Below the pieces are notes generated by a model that was given only the letters and a program-made list of their open reading frames with translations, was not told where the DNA came from and ran no database searches. Source: Paulinella micropora (taxonomy: Eukaryota > Cercozoa > Imbricatea > Euglyphida > Paulinellidae). From it: 25,261 nt of DNA. Positions within the stretch are counted from its first letter, which is position 1. Every line of letters starts with the position of its first letter. Both the position numbers and the translations under genes were made by a program. The stretch is taken from the NCBI GenBank assembly GCA_019918135.1, contig WBZZ01002858.1:122501-147761 (forward strand). The letters are read 5' to 3'. Below are positions 1 through 9,148 of this stretch, one piece after another.

Positions 1-483
1 TGAGTGGTTACACGCACCCGTGCACAATGCTTTGAATTACCGTGAAATTTGTTGACAATTTTCTCCCCCTTGGTGCAGTGTAACTGTACTTGAACGGACC
101 GTTAGAAACCTTCCGAACCATCCAGCTAAATTTTTCACACACAAGACCAGCTGATAGATTATGAGACAAGACCAACAAAGGTCTTCCCGACGAAAAATGT
201 CGCGAAATGGACGAGTCAATCCGACTCGCAATCAAGGCTCAGCTTGAACGAAAAACAAGGGTCAGACCAGTCTGAAATTGTGAAAGAATACACTTGTATT
301 TTGCTACCGTCGACGTCTCTGTTGATGCTCAGTCTTGATGATGCAATGATTATCATCACTGCGCCACTTCAATGCTCAAAGAAGCTTTTCCAATCTCATT
401 TCTTTCTTACTCTCACGCTTAGCTATAGACTGACTCATCATGGTAGGTCAAAAGCTTAGTACAAAGCTACGCCTTCCTTGCAG
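1..483. other. Left flank, no confident gene
   Basis: No convincing gene is visible. Short open frames occur on both strands, but none has recognisable motifs. A plus-strand ATG at 161 opens an Arg/Ser/Gln-rich frame of about 28 codons, and a TTG-started frame runs from 244 to 459. Either could hold a 5' exon of the gene that follows, because a good splice acceptor (ttccttgcag) ends at 483. This cannot be decided from the DNA alone. Confidence 0.3.
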
Positions 484-593
484 ACCCCAAAGAAGCAGTC
501 CATGTGGCAAATTCGAATTCGAAGCCAGAGAGCTGTGTGACAAGTGAGAAACAACCTTCAGGTGGATCCAACGCTGTCAACGTTTCACAGCAG
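484..593 (+). other. Candidate upstream exon
   Basis: A stop-free stretch lies between an acceptor-like site (pyrimidine-rich, ending TTGCAG at 483) and a donor-like site (CAG|GTAAAT at 593/594). It would encode about 36 residues rich in Ser, Asn, Gln and Val. It may be an early exon of the gene at 1302-3982, in which case the TAG microsatellite lies in the intron between them. Its exit phase (0) does not match the best acceptor at 1350 (phase 1), so either another acceptor is used or this is not part of that gene. Its function is unknown. Confidence 0.3.
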
Positions 594-827
594 GTAAATT
601 CATAGTTCTGTCTTTTCCTTGTTCTTCACATAATTTGTGTGTGACTGTTTGTAATTCGCAGCTTCGTTTCTGATGTTTTGTTTCTTTTCCTTTCTACGTA
701 CTTATTACTTCCTCCCTGTTTGTTCTTTTTGTTTATGTTTTGTTGCTATACATCATACGTATCACACATATACCTTGCACACCAGCACTAATATTGATAT
801 TCTGTACTGGCAAGTACCTTGAGTAAA

Positions 828-940
828 AGCAGTAGTAGTAGTAGTAGTTACTAGTAGTAGTAGTAGTAGTAGTAGTAACAATACCAGCTATAGTTATTAT
901 AGTAACAATAGTAGCAATACTATAGCTTGTCATAATATAC

Positions 941-1025
<85 letters not shown>

Positions 1026-1087
1026 TAGTAGTAGTAGTAGTAGAAGTAGTAGTAGCAGCAGCAGTAGTAGTAGTAGTGGTAGTAGTG

Positions 1088-1120
<33 letters not shown>

Positions 1121-1186
1121 ATAACAAGTTGTAGCAATACTAGTTATAGCAGCAGGCAGAAGTAGCAGTAGTCGTAGTAGTCGTAC

Positions 1187-1230
<44 letters not shown>

Positions 1231-1252
1231 TAGTAGAAGAAGAAGAAGAAGA

Positions 1253-1298
<46 letters not shown>

Positions 1299-1300
1299 TA
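828..1300. repeat. (TAG)n trinucleotide microsatellite
   Basis: A long compound microsatellite of TAG units occupies roughly 828-877, 942-1132 and 1168-1300. It is interrupted by short AT-rich spacers, AGC units and a GAA block near 1236-1256. On the minus strand it reads as poly-Thr or poly-Leu frames, which are artefacts. It ends right beside the first large exon of the downstream gene and probably lies in an intron or 5' flank. Confidence 0.95.
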
Positions 1301-1301
1301 G

Positions 1302-3982
1302 ATGCAATTTTTCTGTTTTATTTTTCTTTCTGGTTACATAATTTCCATAGTTCCACGAACTATCGCTGTTCCTGCGCGCATCGCTTTTGAGCTGGATGCG
1401 GATCCTAAGTTGGACTTGGAGTCTTTGGCGAATGTTGCTCTAAACTTCAGAGATGTTCTACTCACTTTGCCTGCTCATGGCGCAAGCATGCGAGCGCCAC
1501 TTCTGGCTCTTGCTATGTCTGGACACACGCATATTTCTAATGACTTTCTTGCTTCCTTTGCCAACGTGTCTCAGTCAGAGGTCCGACTTGCTCGTGCGAA
1601 AAGATATGAAAACTTGGAGAAGTTGTGCCGACCATCTGCACCGCTCTCGCGCTCGCATACCTCGTACGAATATTTCGGTTTTATGAATTTCTTACGCCTA
1701 CAGTGCCCACCCCCTTCTGGAGTTACGATTCTTTCTGGAGAGTCTTTTCGCTTGAGAAAATCTAGGTTCTTTACATGGCTTGACTTCAAGCTGTCATATG
1801 CTACCGTTGCTCTCCCCGAGATTGACAGACAGTTGTATAATCGCTCTGCGCTTTCAATTCTAGACTCAACTCCTCCTGCTGCGGTTCCAACTCACTTTAC
1901 TCAATCTAAACGCAACCATAAACGTGGACAGGAGGAACTTAAGCAGGCTCACGACTACAACATGCTCACTCACGATAAGTTCAAGTACGCCGAGAGTGTG
2001 GACGGAGAAACAACAGGTGAACGACAGGCACAAAGGAAGAAGCAAAAGACTCTGAAAGTGACGGATTGCTCAAAGTAAGTCTTACTCTCAGACTGGCAAA
2101 CCTTGATAAATGTTCTCTGAATTTTTTTCAGGTGTGGTGTCATCATGACTGACGATACAGCCCTCCTCAGTGCAGCGTTTGTCATGGTTAATATTCATCC
2201 TCAGAAGGGAAAAGAGCAGAACGTAACATGCCCTTTGGTACTTCTGCTCTATTGTTTGAACTTCCTAGCCTTCGCTCAACAATGATCATACATTTTGCAT
2301 TCTTTGAATTAGAAGCTTCAAACAGCGCAGGTACCTGCGCCGACCGTGAATAAATCTTCAACTCCTGCGCAAAGCGAAGGTAAGCAACTTGGCTTGCAAT
2401 TGTTGGTAATACATAATGATTCTGTCTGTTTACGTTTCAGATACAACGCTAGCGCTGCTGACACCCGAACTGGGCGGAGAGCAGGAACTGGCTGCTTTTG
2501 TCAAGAAGTGTACTGTTGGTCTCTTGGAGCCTAGCTCCTTGAATGCATGCACTAATTGCCCTGGTGTCTGCTCTTTGCGAGCCGCCGCCAATGCAGGAAC
2601 TCTTTCCAGACTGCCCAAGCGTTTAACTGACAATCTTAGGATATATCATGCCACTCGATACACCAAGGAGGTTTTTGAGATTTCGAGGGTAATGGTTACA
2701 CTTTGGCTAAGAAAACGCCCGCTAGTAGTTATTCATCGCAAGGCTTGGTATGACAATGTCACCCTTGGTGTATTACAGTGCCTTTTCGGTCGCGGGGATA
2801 CGCTGCCACATCTGCATCGTAATGCTCCTTCAGTAGTCAGGGGGCCCGGGCAGGCCAAGTCTATCCACCCACCAGGGCCTGCCGAGTTCCGTCATGCAAT
2901 AGACACACAATTTTGGTGCGTTGCTCATGGCCATTCATATTGGTCCAGGTGCCCGTATTGCAGAGAAGCTGATAAGGTCCTAGCTTCTTTCTCAAAGCTT
3001 CAAAAGAAAGCGAATGTTAAGGGCCTGGATGGTTTGTCTGAGTCAGAAGCAAAGGAGCTCAAGAAATTAGAGAAGAAGGTTGGCCAGTTCGAACTTCATA
3101 CTATGGTCAAAAAGTGGCATTCTTCTCAATTGCCTAAACTAAGGAGAGAATTAAAGGACGGGGGCGGAAAGGTTGTGCTCATTATTGATTTTACGAAATT
3201 CGCCATGGGTAATGAGAACAGAGCAATCGACCTTGTGTTTGTTTGTTTTTACTGGAACGCGACCGCTCAGTGCGTGGAGTGGGAGTATATAGATGTAGTT
3301 TGTGAAGGTAGTGAGGAAGTAAAAAAATAATTTCGCTTATGTCCACGAAGCTTTCCTGAAGGCGTTTGAAAGGATCCAGAAGGTCGTTAGGGAGAAAGCA
3401 AAGTCCACTTTGCGAGGCGTGGATATTTTTTCGGACGGTGGCCCCAATCACTTCAAGATTTCTTCGACCATCGCATTTTTCAGTAAGTCTGTATTGTACA
3501 TTGCCTTTTATTGCAAATTAATTTTGATTCATGTGCTGTCTCTCCTACGCATAGGCACTTTGAAAGCGAAGTATCATCTTGTCAGGCTTCGATGGTTTTC
3601 TTTCGCAGCTTATCACGGAAGCTCTCTATGTGATGGGCATGCGGCTGTCATCCATCATGTGTTGAATGCCATGGCTTTTAATGAAGATAAACCGTGGCAC
3701 ACTGTTGATGAACTTATCGCCGCCATCAAAAGGTGCTCGTGTGTTTTCCCTATCAAGCTCGACCGCGTTCCTACACCACTTGAACTTCCCCGTTCGTTCG
3801 AAGTGAAAACTTTGGAAGGAATCAGAAGTATATTCTTTTTCTTTGAAGCTGTGCGTGATGGCGTCGTCAGTATCTGCTCACGTTTTGGCGCTCCTCTTTG
3901 CCATGGCCCACCCACCAACGTGATTCACGCCGCCGGACAATTTCAGTTTCATTATGAGAATTCATCAAAATGTTGGCCGTGA
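1302..3982 (+). CDS. Spliced gene with a transposase-like DDE core
   Basis: A multi-exon gene. The proposed exons are about 1351-2074, 2132-2222, 2313-2379, 2441-3482 and 3555-3982. The introns 2075-2131, 2223-2312, 2380-2440 and 3483-3554 all start GT and end AG, and the joins preserve the frame; for example, a C..C motif is formed across 2074/2132. The protein has an N-terminal region without recognised motifs, Cys pairs (NCPGVC; CPYC after a CVAHGH motif), then a core with an IIDFTKF strand, FSDGGPNHF and an AYHGSSLCDGHA motif. Spaced acidic residues with SDG...F and HG...CDG occur in transposase-like RNase H-fold proteins of eukaryotic mobile elements; that assignment is inference. The frame breaks at an A7 run (3321-3327), where one extra base gives a stop at 3328-3330, and the next frame continues in phase. 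The ATG at 1302 gives a hydrophobic leader that is more likely intron sequence: an acceptor (tttccatag) ends at 1350. No terminal inverted repeats were found. Confidence 0.6.
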
Positions 3983-4432
3983 CTATCAATATTACTGTGT
4001 TACTTTTTTTTTTTAACTTTATTTTATTTGTTTATGCATTATTATTACAGTACACGCGTGAATCAGCAGCAGTTTTGAGAATCAGCGGCGATTTGTAAAT
4101 GTTTCTTTGTGATTGTTACTGTCCTTTGTTTACCCCCCCCCCCCCCCCCCGATCCACCACCACCCCTCCCTTCCATCACCACTACTTTTTCACCTGAATT
4201 TCTTGCTTATAACACAATTAGTATGATTTATGAATTCCAGTTTGCAGTCTTTTTTTAATATTATATTGTATTTTTGTGTAATCTAGCCCCCGCCCCCCCC
4301 CCCCCCCCCCGGCGGCTGACTCTGAGTCCTTCACCAATCCTCAGTTCTGCCAGAGTCAGTTAAGATTCATTAATAACCGATGTTGCAGATTTTTATTAAT
4401 AATAATATTGTAATATTGAATATTCACGCTAC
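3983..4432. other. AT-rich spacer with two poly-C runs
   Basis: No gene is seen. The stretch holds a T-run near 4009-4015, two 18-base C runs (4133-4150 and 4293-4310), and a short inverted repeat (CTGACTCTG at 4316-4324 with CAGAGTCAG at 4351-4359). AT-rich sequence follows. It contains the 3' flank of the gene that ends at 3982. Confidence 0.6.
4133..4150. repeat. Poly-C run (18)
   Basis: Uninterrupted C run. A second 18-base C run lies at 4293-4310 and a 17-base C run at 16497-16513. Long pure C/G homopolymers are rare and prone to length errors. Confidence 0.9.
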
Positions 4433-4516
4433 GTGAGTGGACCCGTGAACGGTAGACGAGCCGTGAACTTCACGGAAAGAAAACGCCCCCGTGAACGGTG
4501 CCAAAGCTTAGGCCTA

Positions 4517-4648
4517 ATCGTCCCAAAGAGAAATTTATTTTCTAAAGGTGGTAAGCAATACAGTAAACAAATTTACACAGTCGTGGGTCGTTCCGGTTTC
4601 AAATTAATATTAAATTTTGATGAACTAGTAAGTCAGAGAGAATTATAA
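4517..4648 (+). pseudogene. Integrase C-terminus-like remnant
   Basis: An open frame ending with TAA at 4646-4648 reads VPKRNLFSKGGKQYSKQIYT followed by VVGRSGFKL. The pattern of basic strand, F-x-KG, aromatic-Ser-Lys and Y-T-V resembles the SH3-like C-terminal tail of integrases in Maverick/Polinton-type and some other elements. That similarity is recalled by pattern only. There is no ATG at its start and no catalytic core upstream, so at most it is a 3' fragment. It sits just before the coiled-coil remnant and may belong to the same old element. It could also be chance coding-like sequence. Confidence 0.3.
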
Positions 4649-5042
4649 AAAACTAAATTTGACAGTTAGGTTGACGAACAAAAACAAATTAATGAAAAAG
4701 TTAAAGAAATAACAAAGGAGAAAAAACAAAAGAACAGTTGAAGAGAGAAGACATTGATGATGGAAATGTAAGAACAAGCAAAAGAGAGCGAAAAGCAAAA
4801 GTAATATTAGTTTTATGAGAATTTTCAGGGCTCAAATAAAATAATTACGATAGTCGGCCCGAAAGTCGAAAAAGGTATTCATGGGGGTATCAGCAAACTT
4901 CACCTGACATTTCGCTTCGGGAAGCCTGTCTGCCTTGGACAACTTTCAAGCACTACTTTACCACAAAAACAACATGGATAACCGAACAATATCACTCACT
5001 CACCGCTCAGCACCCGAAACTGATGAAGATGTAGAGCATTGA

Positions 5043-5092
5043 GTGAAAAGGAGAAAGAAAGTAAATGACTTACTGATACAAGAAGGACAATT
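5043..5092 (+). pseudogene. Coiled-coil gene remnant, segment 1
   Basis: This is the first visible piece of an older reading frame interrupted by the LTR retrotransposon. After a TGA at 5040-5042 the frame reads a basic stretch and then VNDLLIQEGQ up to the insertion point. Skipping 5093-15431 (the element plus one AATT copy), the frame resumes in phase at 15432 with EELIGD. Skipping the piggyBac, it resumes again at 18331. An ATG at 4974 lies in the same frame, separated only by the TGA, so it could be the original start. The Lys/Glu/Leu/Gln composition suggests a coiled coil. The product is not recognised. Confidence 0.5.
5089..5092. repeat. Target-site duplication AATT, left copy
   Basis: AATT directly precedes the TG of the 5' LTR, and the same four bases follow the CA of the 3' LTR at 15428-15431. 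This is the expected footprint of integrase-mediated insertion and it fixes both ends of the element. Confidence 0.8.
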
Positions 5093-5310
5093 TGTGGACA
5101 TCACCCCCCGAATTATCCGGTAAAAAACTTATTTATAGATTTCGTCTGGCCGGACACGTCTGAAATGCCAATTTGATCCTGGTCTTTTGGCGGCTTTTTG
5201 TCTTTGCGTCACTGAGCTAATATAACGAGACATCATTCTCTTTTTTGAGGACTGTGTTTGGTTATATTACCGACTTTCTCTTCCATTGAGCTATCGTTGG
5301 GGATAGTACA
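5093..5310 (+). repeat. 5' LTR (218 bp)
   Basis: It begins TGTGGACATC and ends GATAGTACA. The copy at 15210-15427 is identical except for G/A in the TCTGGCC versus TCTAGCC stretch and C/A in ATTACCGAC versus ATTACAGAC. It should hold the promoter. The AT-rich stretch around 5218-5226 (CTAATATAA) is the best TATA-like candidate, but this is not proven. Confidence 0.95.
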
Positions 5311-5312
5311 TT

Positions 5313-5330
5313 TGGAGTCCATAGCTAAAG
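5313..5330 (+). promoter_or_regulatory. Candidate primer binding site
   Basis: TGGAGTCCATAGCT starts two bases after the 5' LTR. Starting with TGG fits pairing to the CCA end of a tRNA. The matching tRNA cannot be named without the host tRNA set. Confidence 0.5.
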
Positions 5331-5343
5331 GCGGATTTCTTTT

Positions 5344-5411
5344 CTGATCTGTCGTACAGACATCAGATAAGCACAAATTTATTTTTCGCTGATCTGTCGC
5401 ACAGACATCAG
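5344..5411 (+). repeat. Twin imperfect palindromes in the leader
   Basis: CTGATCTGTCGTACAGACATCAG lies at 5344-5366, and a copy with one base changed (C for T in the centre) at 5389-5411, 45 bp apart. Each is nearly self-complementary (CTGAT...ATCAG with TGT...ACA inside). They lie just downstream of the PBS, where packaging, dimerisation or transcription signals are common; that role is inference. Confidence 0.7.
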
Positions 5412-5948
5412 ACGAAAACAAACACTCCTACTCATCCTCAAACAAAAAACTTACAAACAAGCAATCAATTTGTCACAAGCTGGCATAACCTTTAGCCCTT
5501 GTGCACATTTGGCTTCTGTGTGTTCTTCTACAAGACACCAGACCACACCTACTCCACTCCCTCTTGCTGCTTGCATAAAGCCAAGTAGGATAAGTGCGAA
5601 ACAAACATCAGCCAAACACACAGACGGAGGAGAAACAAGCAAAGCACTCCCACTCTCTGTTCTGAACCATTTTCCTTGCATTTTCTCTGCAGAAACCAGA
5701 GGAGATTACACATCTCTCACACAAGAGCAAGACAAATATCGAAGCACTGTCCGACGACAGACTGACTTCTACAAAACAGCTCTTTTGACCAAACTATTGT
5801 TATCTCTGTGTAGGGCCTGACGCCCCATAACTATTTCAACAGAGAAAAGAAAGAAGGAGAAAAAGGTTGCATAGAGTGATAAGAATAAAAGAGAAAAAAA
5901 AAAAAAAAAAAAGAAAAAAAAAAGCAGACGTGACTCTCATAACATAAG
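5412..5948 (+). other. Retrotransposon leader, no real ORF
   Basis: This is the untranslated leader between the PBS region and gag. It contains a 116-codon frame (5470-5820) that starts at TTG and shows no motif, and an A-rich tract at 5890-5923 just before the gag ATG. I see no gene in it. Confidence 0.6.
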
Positions 5949-6338
5949 ATGGAAGACGAGAATGAGCAGGCTGGTGTGACACCAACTGATTATGGTCCTA
6001 GTGAGGGAGGAGAGGAGCAGGAGACTCAGTACTCAGAAGAGAGGGGGAATAGAGATGGAGAGGAGAGAGAGGAGTATACGTATACAGCCGATGTAGAGTC
6101 GACAGGGGGTAATGCACAAGAAGCGAGTGCAGGTCAGACTGGAGGCTCTCCACTGACAGAGGCAGAGAGAGAGAGATGGAGGATGTTGGCCAGAATATCC
6201 CAAATACATGGGAACAATTGGCTACATATGATGATGAAGAGTCCTTCTTCCTTAACTACCCAACCTATTATAAAACACACATCTACATTCCTTACGAGAA
6301 AAGGAATAGACCAGGACAAGGTCAAAGCAACCTCCTGA
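5949..6338 (+). CDS. gag, acidic N-terminal segment
   Basis: The ATG at 5949 follows ATAAG and is the first good start after the leader. The first 75 or so codons are very rich in Glu, Gly, Gln and Thr and look like a disordered acidic N-terminus. The frame formally ends at 6338, but convincing coding moves to another frame at the GA dinucleotide run 6164-6176, where the next ORF begins. A change of one or two bases in that run would fuse them. It is assigned as Gag by position only; no known Gag domain is recognised in this part. Confidence 0.6.
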   Translation: MEDENEQAGVTPTDYGPSEGGEEQETQYSEERGNRDGEEREEYTYTADVESTGGNAQEASAGQTGGSPLTEAERERWRMLARISQIHGNNWLHMMMKSPSSLTTQPIIKHTSTFLTRKGIDQDKVKATS

Positions 6339-7759
6339 TCGAAATTCCCGGCCTTGCGAAGCCTCTCTTCAACAAAGTGAGATTTGAGCACGAAAGAGTA
6401 CCATTGCAGGATATCAAGTATGGCGACACTCTTACACTGTGCGACATATACGACATATCTGCAACACTCTACGCTGCTGTGCTCGTTGCGGAATTTTATG
6501 AACGCACAAACATACAGTGGAAAAATAAACGCACAACTGCAGCATGGCTGTCTGTCTGTGGTGTCCCCACTGATATCAAGAATCTAAAAAGAAAGTTCGA
6601 AGGTAGAAACCAAAGTGGCATTGAGTTTGCCCTTGAGGCTTTTGTAACTGCCTTCACACGGGCTTACAACGAAATGTACAAAGCACTGAAAGACAACACA
6701 AGGCAACATCCTGTTTACGAGGAGGTTGACCAGTCTTGTCAGGTGCTTGAACGCCTCACACAACTCCATAAGGGCCTCTTTGAGGAGAAGGAGCAAAAAC
6801 CAACATGGAAACAATGGGCCCACACGAAGAATCACACTCTCATTAAAGGCCCTCTCACAACAATCCCAAATATTAACAGAGCTGATAAGTCTTCCATGAG
6901 AGAAAAGGCACACTTCCTCTCTAGTGCCACAGGGCTTGCACAGTTCGTGACTCATCTAGCACGACAGGTGAAAGAAGAAGAGACGAGACAGAAAGAGGAG
7001 AAGGAGCAGAAGGAGAAGATAGCTGTGGCAATGGCAGTAGCACGGGTGGCTCCACAGCCAACGGCTCCACCTACCACATCTAACCCAGCTCCCAAGAAAG
7101 CAGGAGGAGGACCCACAGGAGGAGGACCCCAAGGGGGAGGGACAGTAATTAACTTGACTGACTCCCAGAAGAAAAAGCAGGCGCTGCAGGCAGCCCTAGC
7201 TAAAATCAAAATTGGGGGAGGGGGCCTTAAGCTCTATGCTATCACTGCCAATGAGGCTGACACAGAGAAGACCCTCATGACTAAGCTCAATGAGATGGAC
7301 AGATGCTTCCAGCAAAACCAGTGTGAGGTGGAGCAGGAGTATGAAGTCCTAGAACATCTCTGTGATCGATCCCTCCTTGGAGCTGGTTTTGATCGTATAA
7401 CTTACGAGAAGTACAGAGGAGAGGAGGAGCTAGCAAGGAAAGGTGGACATGCAGAGATGAGTTGTACTCTGGCCATTGCTGCCCTCATTCGATACTTTAA
7501 GGCAAGTGGATACCAACACTTGTGCACGGGCACATTGATTGGGTTTGAAATTTTCGACTTAGTATCGGAGCAGTTGCAGTCTGTCACTCAGCTTGCATCT
7601 GTCTTAACAAATGTGGGCACCCAGTACATTCTCTTTTATAACCACAAAGCCATACTCCTATATTTCCTCAGTGCTTTGCACGTCTACAACAAAAATAAGC
7701 TCACACTGCTCATGCAAGACTGCAAAACCTTCGACAAGGTAAAGCACTTGAACTTTTAG
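6176..7759 (+). CDS. gag, main structural region
   Basis: A 527-codon open frame following the acidic N-terminus. It begins with an aromatic-rich region (FFLNYPTYYKTHIYIPYEKR) and then a predicted helical domain containing an AWLSVCGVPTD motif, which probably corresponds to the capsid. A Glu/Lys coiled segment follows, then a Pro/Gly linker at about residues 292-325 with GGGP repeats, and a second helical region with scattered Cys. No domain was recognised with certainty; the Gag role rests on position between leader and protease. The 3' end overlaps the next frame, which is open from 7699, so the last residues (after about codon 510) may be out of frame. Confidence 0.65.
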   Translation: MEDVGQNIPNTWEQLATYDDEESFFLNYPTYYKTHIYIPYEKRNRPGQGQSNLLIEIPGLAKPLFNKVRFEHERVPLQDIKYGDTLTLCDIYDISATLYAAVLVAEFYERTNIQWKNKRTTAAWLSVCGVPTDIKNLKRKFEGRNQSGIEFALEAFVTAFTRAYNEMYKALKDNTRQHPVYEEVDQSCQVLERLTQLHKGLFEEKEQKPTWKQWAHTKNHTLIKGPLTTIPNINRADKSSMREKAHFLSSATGLAQFVTHLARQVKEEETRQKEEKEQKEKIAVAMAVARVAPQPTAPPTTSNPAPKKAGGGPTGGGPQGGGTVINLTDSQKKKQALQAALAKIKIGGGGLKLYAITANEADTEKTLMTKLNEMDRCFQQNQCEVEQEYEVLEHLCDRSLLGAGFDRITYEKYRGEEELARKGGHAEMSCTLAIAALIRYFKASGYQHLCTGTLIGFEIFDLVSEQLQSVTQLASVLTNVGTQYILFYNHKAILLYFLSALHVYNKNKLTLLMQDCKTFDKVKHLNF

Positions 7760-7761
7760 AG

Positions 7762-8572
7762 ATGAGCGTCTTTGAGGCCACGACTAAGGCCGTGAGCCCA
7801 AAAATGTTGTGGACCGAAGTAATGACCGCTTGTCAGAGGCTCGACAGCCAGACAGCATCCTTGATCGGTTCTGCATCGGCTTCTGCTCAACCGCAAGCCG
7901 CACATACGCAACGATCTCTAGGAAAGCGACCAAGAGAGAACAGTCGTGAAGCTAACACTCCTTGTATTCGTTGGTGGGCACGGGCACAATGCTTCAAACA
8001 CACAAATAAGAAATGCCCGTACAACCACGATGTCGAGGACACCCGCATCCGAAACACACTCCTCAAGAACGTACGGTCGGACGAAACCAACACCGTCGCC
8101 GTTCTGCGCCGACTGCGCAAGGATCAGGGGTGGAAATTACAGGATGTCGCGGACCATGACCACGAACTAGCTGACGCGATCAATTCTCTTTTCGCTAGAG
8201 ATGATCAGAAGACGGCAGCCATAGAAGCCGCAAGTAGAGGAAGAGGTGGAACACGAGGGAGAGGAGGAGGGAGAGGAATCAATCGAGGAGGAGGAGCCCC
8301 TTTCGCACGAGGCACATACACTCGCGGGGGGGAGAGAGGATTTGTGAGAAGAGGAGGAGGAAGAGGTGTATTTCAAGGTAGAGGAGGAGGAAGATGGGTT
8401 GGCCGAGGTGGATACGGCAGCGCAGAGCGCCCGTACCACAGAGATGGGGGGCTGGGCAGACGGCTCGAGCTCAAGCTCGAGTTCCTCAGCACCACAGGCC
8501 TATGCGACATCAGGCGCAACCACTACCGACACTGATGCCGACTCAGGTAACAGATTTGAGGTAGTCCAATGA
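7762..8572 (+). CDS. gag, nucleocapsid-like CCCH zinc finger and RGG box
   Basis: An open frame from ATG 7762, two bases after the previous stop and in another frame; it is actually open back to 7699. Counting from this ATG, C68, C77, C85 and H89 form a C-X8-C-X7-C-X3-H finger, a CCCH arrangement rather than the usual CCHC knuckle of retroviral-type nucleocapsids. Residues about 155-215 are a Gly/Arg-rich RGG box. Both suit RNA binding. The frame formally ends at 8535. After the G6 run at 8446-8451 a more natural frame gives a Ser-rich tail ending at the TGA 8570-8572. That tail frame is the same as the pol frame downstream. Confidence 0.7.
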
Positions 8573-8575
8573 CTA
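8570..8575 (+). promoter_or_regulatory. Gag stop with TGA-CTA readthrough context
   Basis: Gag ends at CAA-TGA, followed at once by CTA, and the same frame stays open to 9148 into the pol region. TGA followed by CTA is a well-known leaky stop context used for translational readthrough, for example in alphaviruses and some cellular mRNAs. Readthrough would make a Gag-Pol fusion. Confidence 0.6.
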
Positions 8576-9148
8576 GAGAAGGAGGGAGAAAACAGAACAA
8601 CATGCATTGCACGATACACCGTTGTGCAGGTCCCAACCAAGGGTGCCAGTGAGTCTAAGAGCCCACAGCAGGCCACAGACCAACTCCAAGGTAGTACCAT
8701 ACCAGTACACCCATCACGACAACAAACAGTGCATGCTGCTAATAGGCAGGCGAGTAAAGCGCTGGCAAAGAGAAAGCAGGCGGGCCTGTCGCAGCCACAG
8801 CCGAAGAAAGTAAGAATAGAACCGGCAGTTAATCTTATCAACTTGCCGAGACAGACAATAGACAAGGAGGATGGAGGACATCAACCTCTCCTCACGGTCT
8901 CAAACAGAGAAAGCAATGACAATCATCCTTCGCCTGTGAACAATACCCAAAAAGACATTACAAAAACGGCGGAAAGGGAGGAGGAGGCGAACCTCGAGAA
9001 AAGGATACAGATTTTAGAACACAAGCTCCTGGTATTGGCCTTAAAAAGTCACCGGCCAGACGCTTTATGCTATACGAACCTTTTTTGTGAAACATTAAAT
9101 ACCTTTATAAACGTTGGTAATGATACTAATAACTATGGCGAATATTAA
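8573..9148 (+). CDS. pol N-terminal segment (readthrough, start of protease)
   Basis: An open frame directly continuing gag after the TGA. It starts with a Gln/Lys/Ser-rich basic linker, then a Glu/Arg helix (about 8970-9040), then a sequence containing FINVGNDTNNYG. Asp-Thr at 9122-9127 sits where an aspartic protease DTG loop could be, but the third residue is Asn. The frame ends at 9148. The neighbouring frame continues with beta-strand-like sequence, so a one-base change near 9140-9150 probably joins them. Assignment to the protease N-terminus is tentative. Confidence 0.5.
   Translation, partial: LEKEGENRTTCIARYTVVQVPTKGASESKSPQQATDQLQGSTIPVHPSRQQTVHAANRQASKALAKRKQAGLSQPQPKKVRIEPAVNLINLPRQTIDKEDGGHQPLLTVSNRESNDNHPSPVNNTQKDITKTAEREEEANLEKRIQILEHKLLVLALKSHRPDALCYTNLFCETLNTFINVGNDTNNYGEY

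Noticed and set aside
733..1137. Minus-strand poly-Thr and poly-Leu proteins
   Set aside because: They are translations of the TAG microsatellite with no other content.
1302..1350. Signal peptide at the start of the first gene
   Set aside because: The hydrophobic residues come from a pyrimidine-rich stretch ending in a good splice acceptor, so it is more likely intron.
5470..5820. A leader protein in the LTR element
   Set aside because: It starts at TTG, has no motif, and sits in the untranslated leader.
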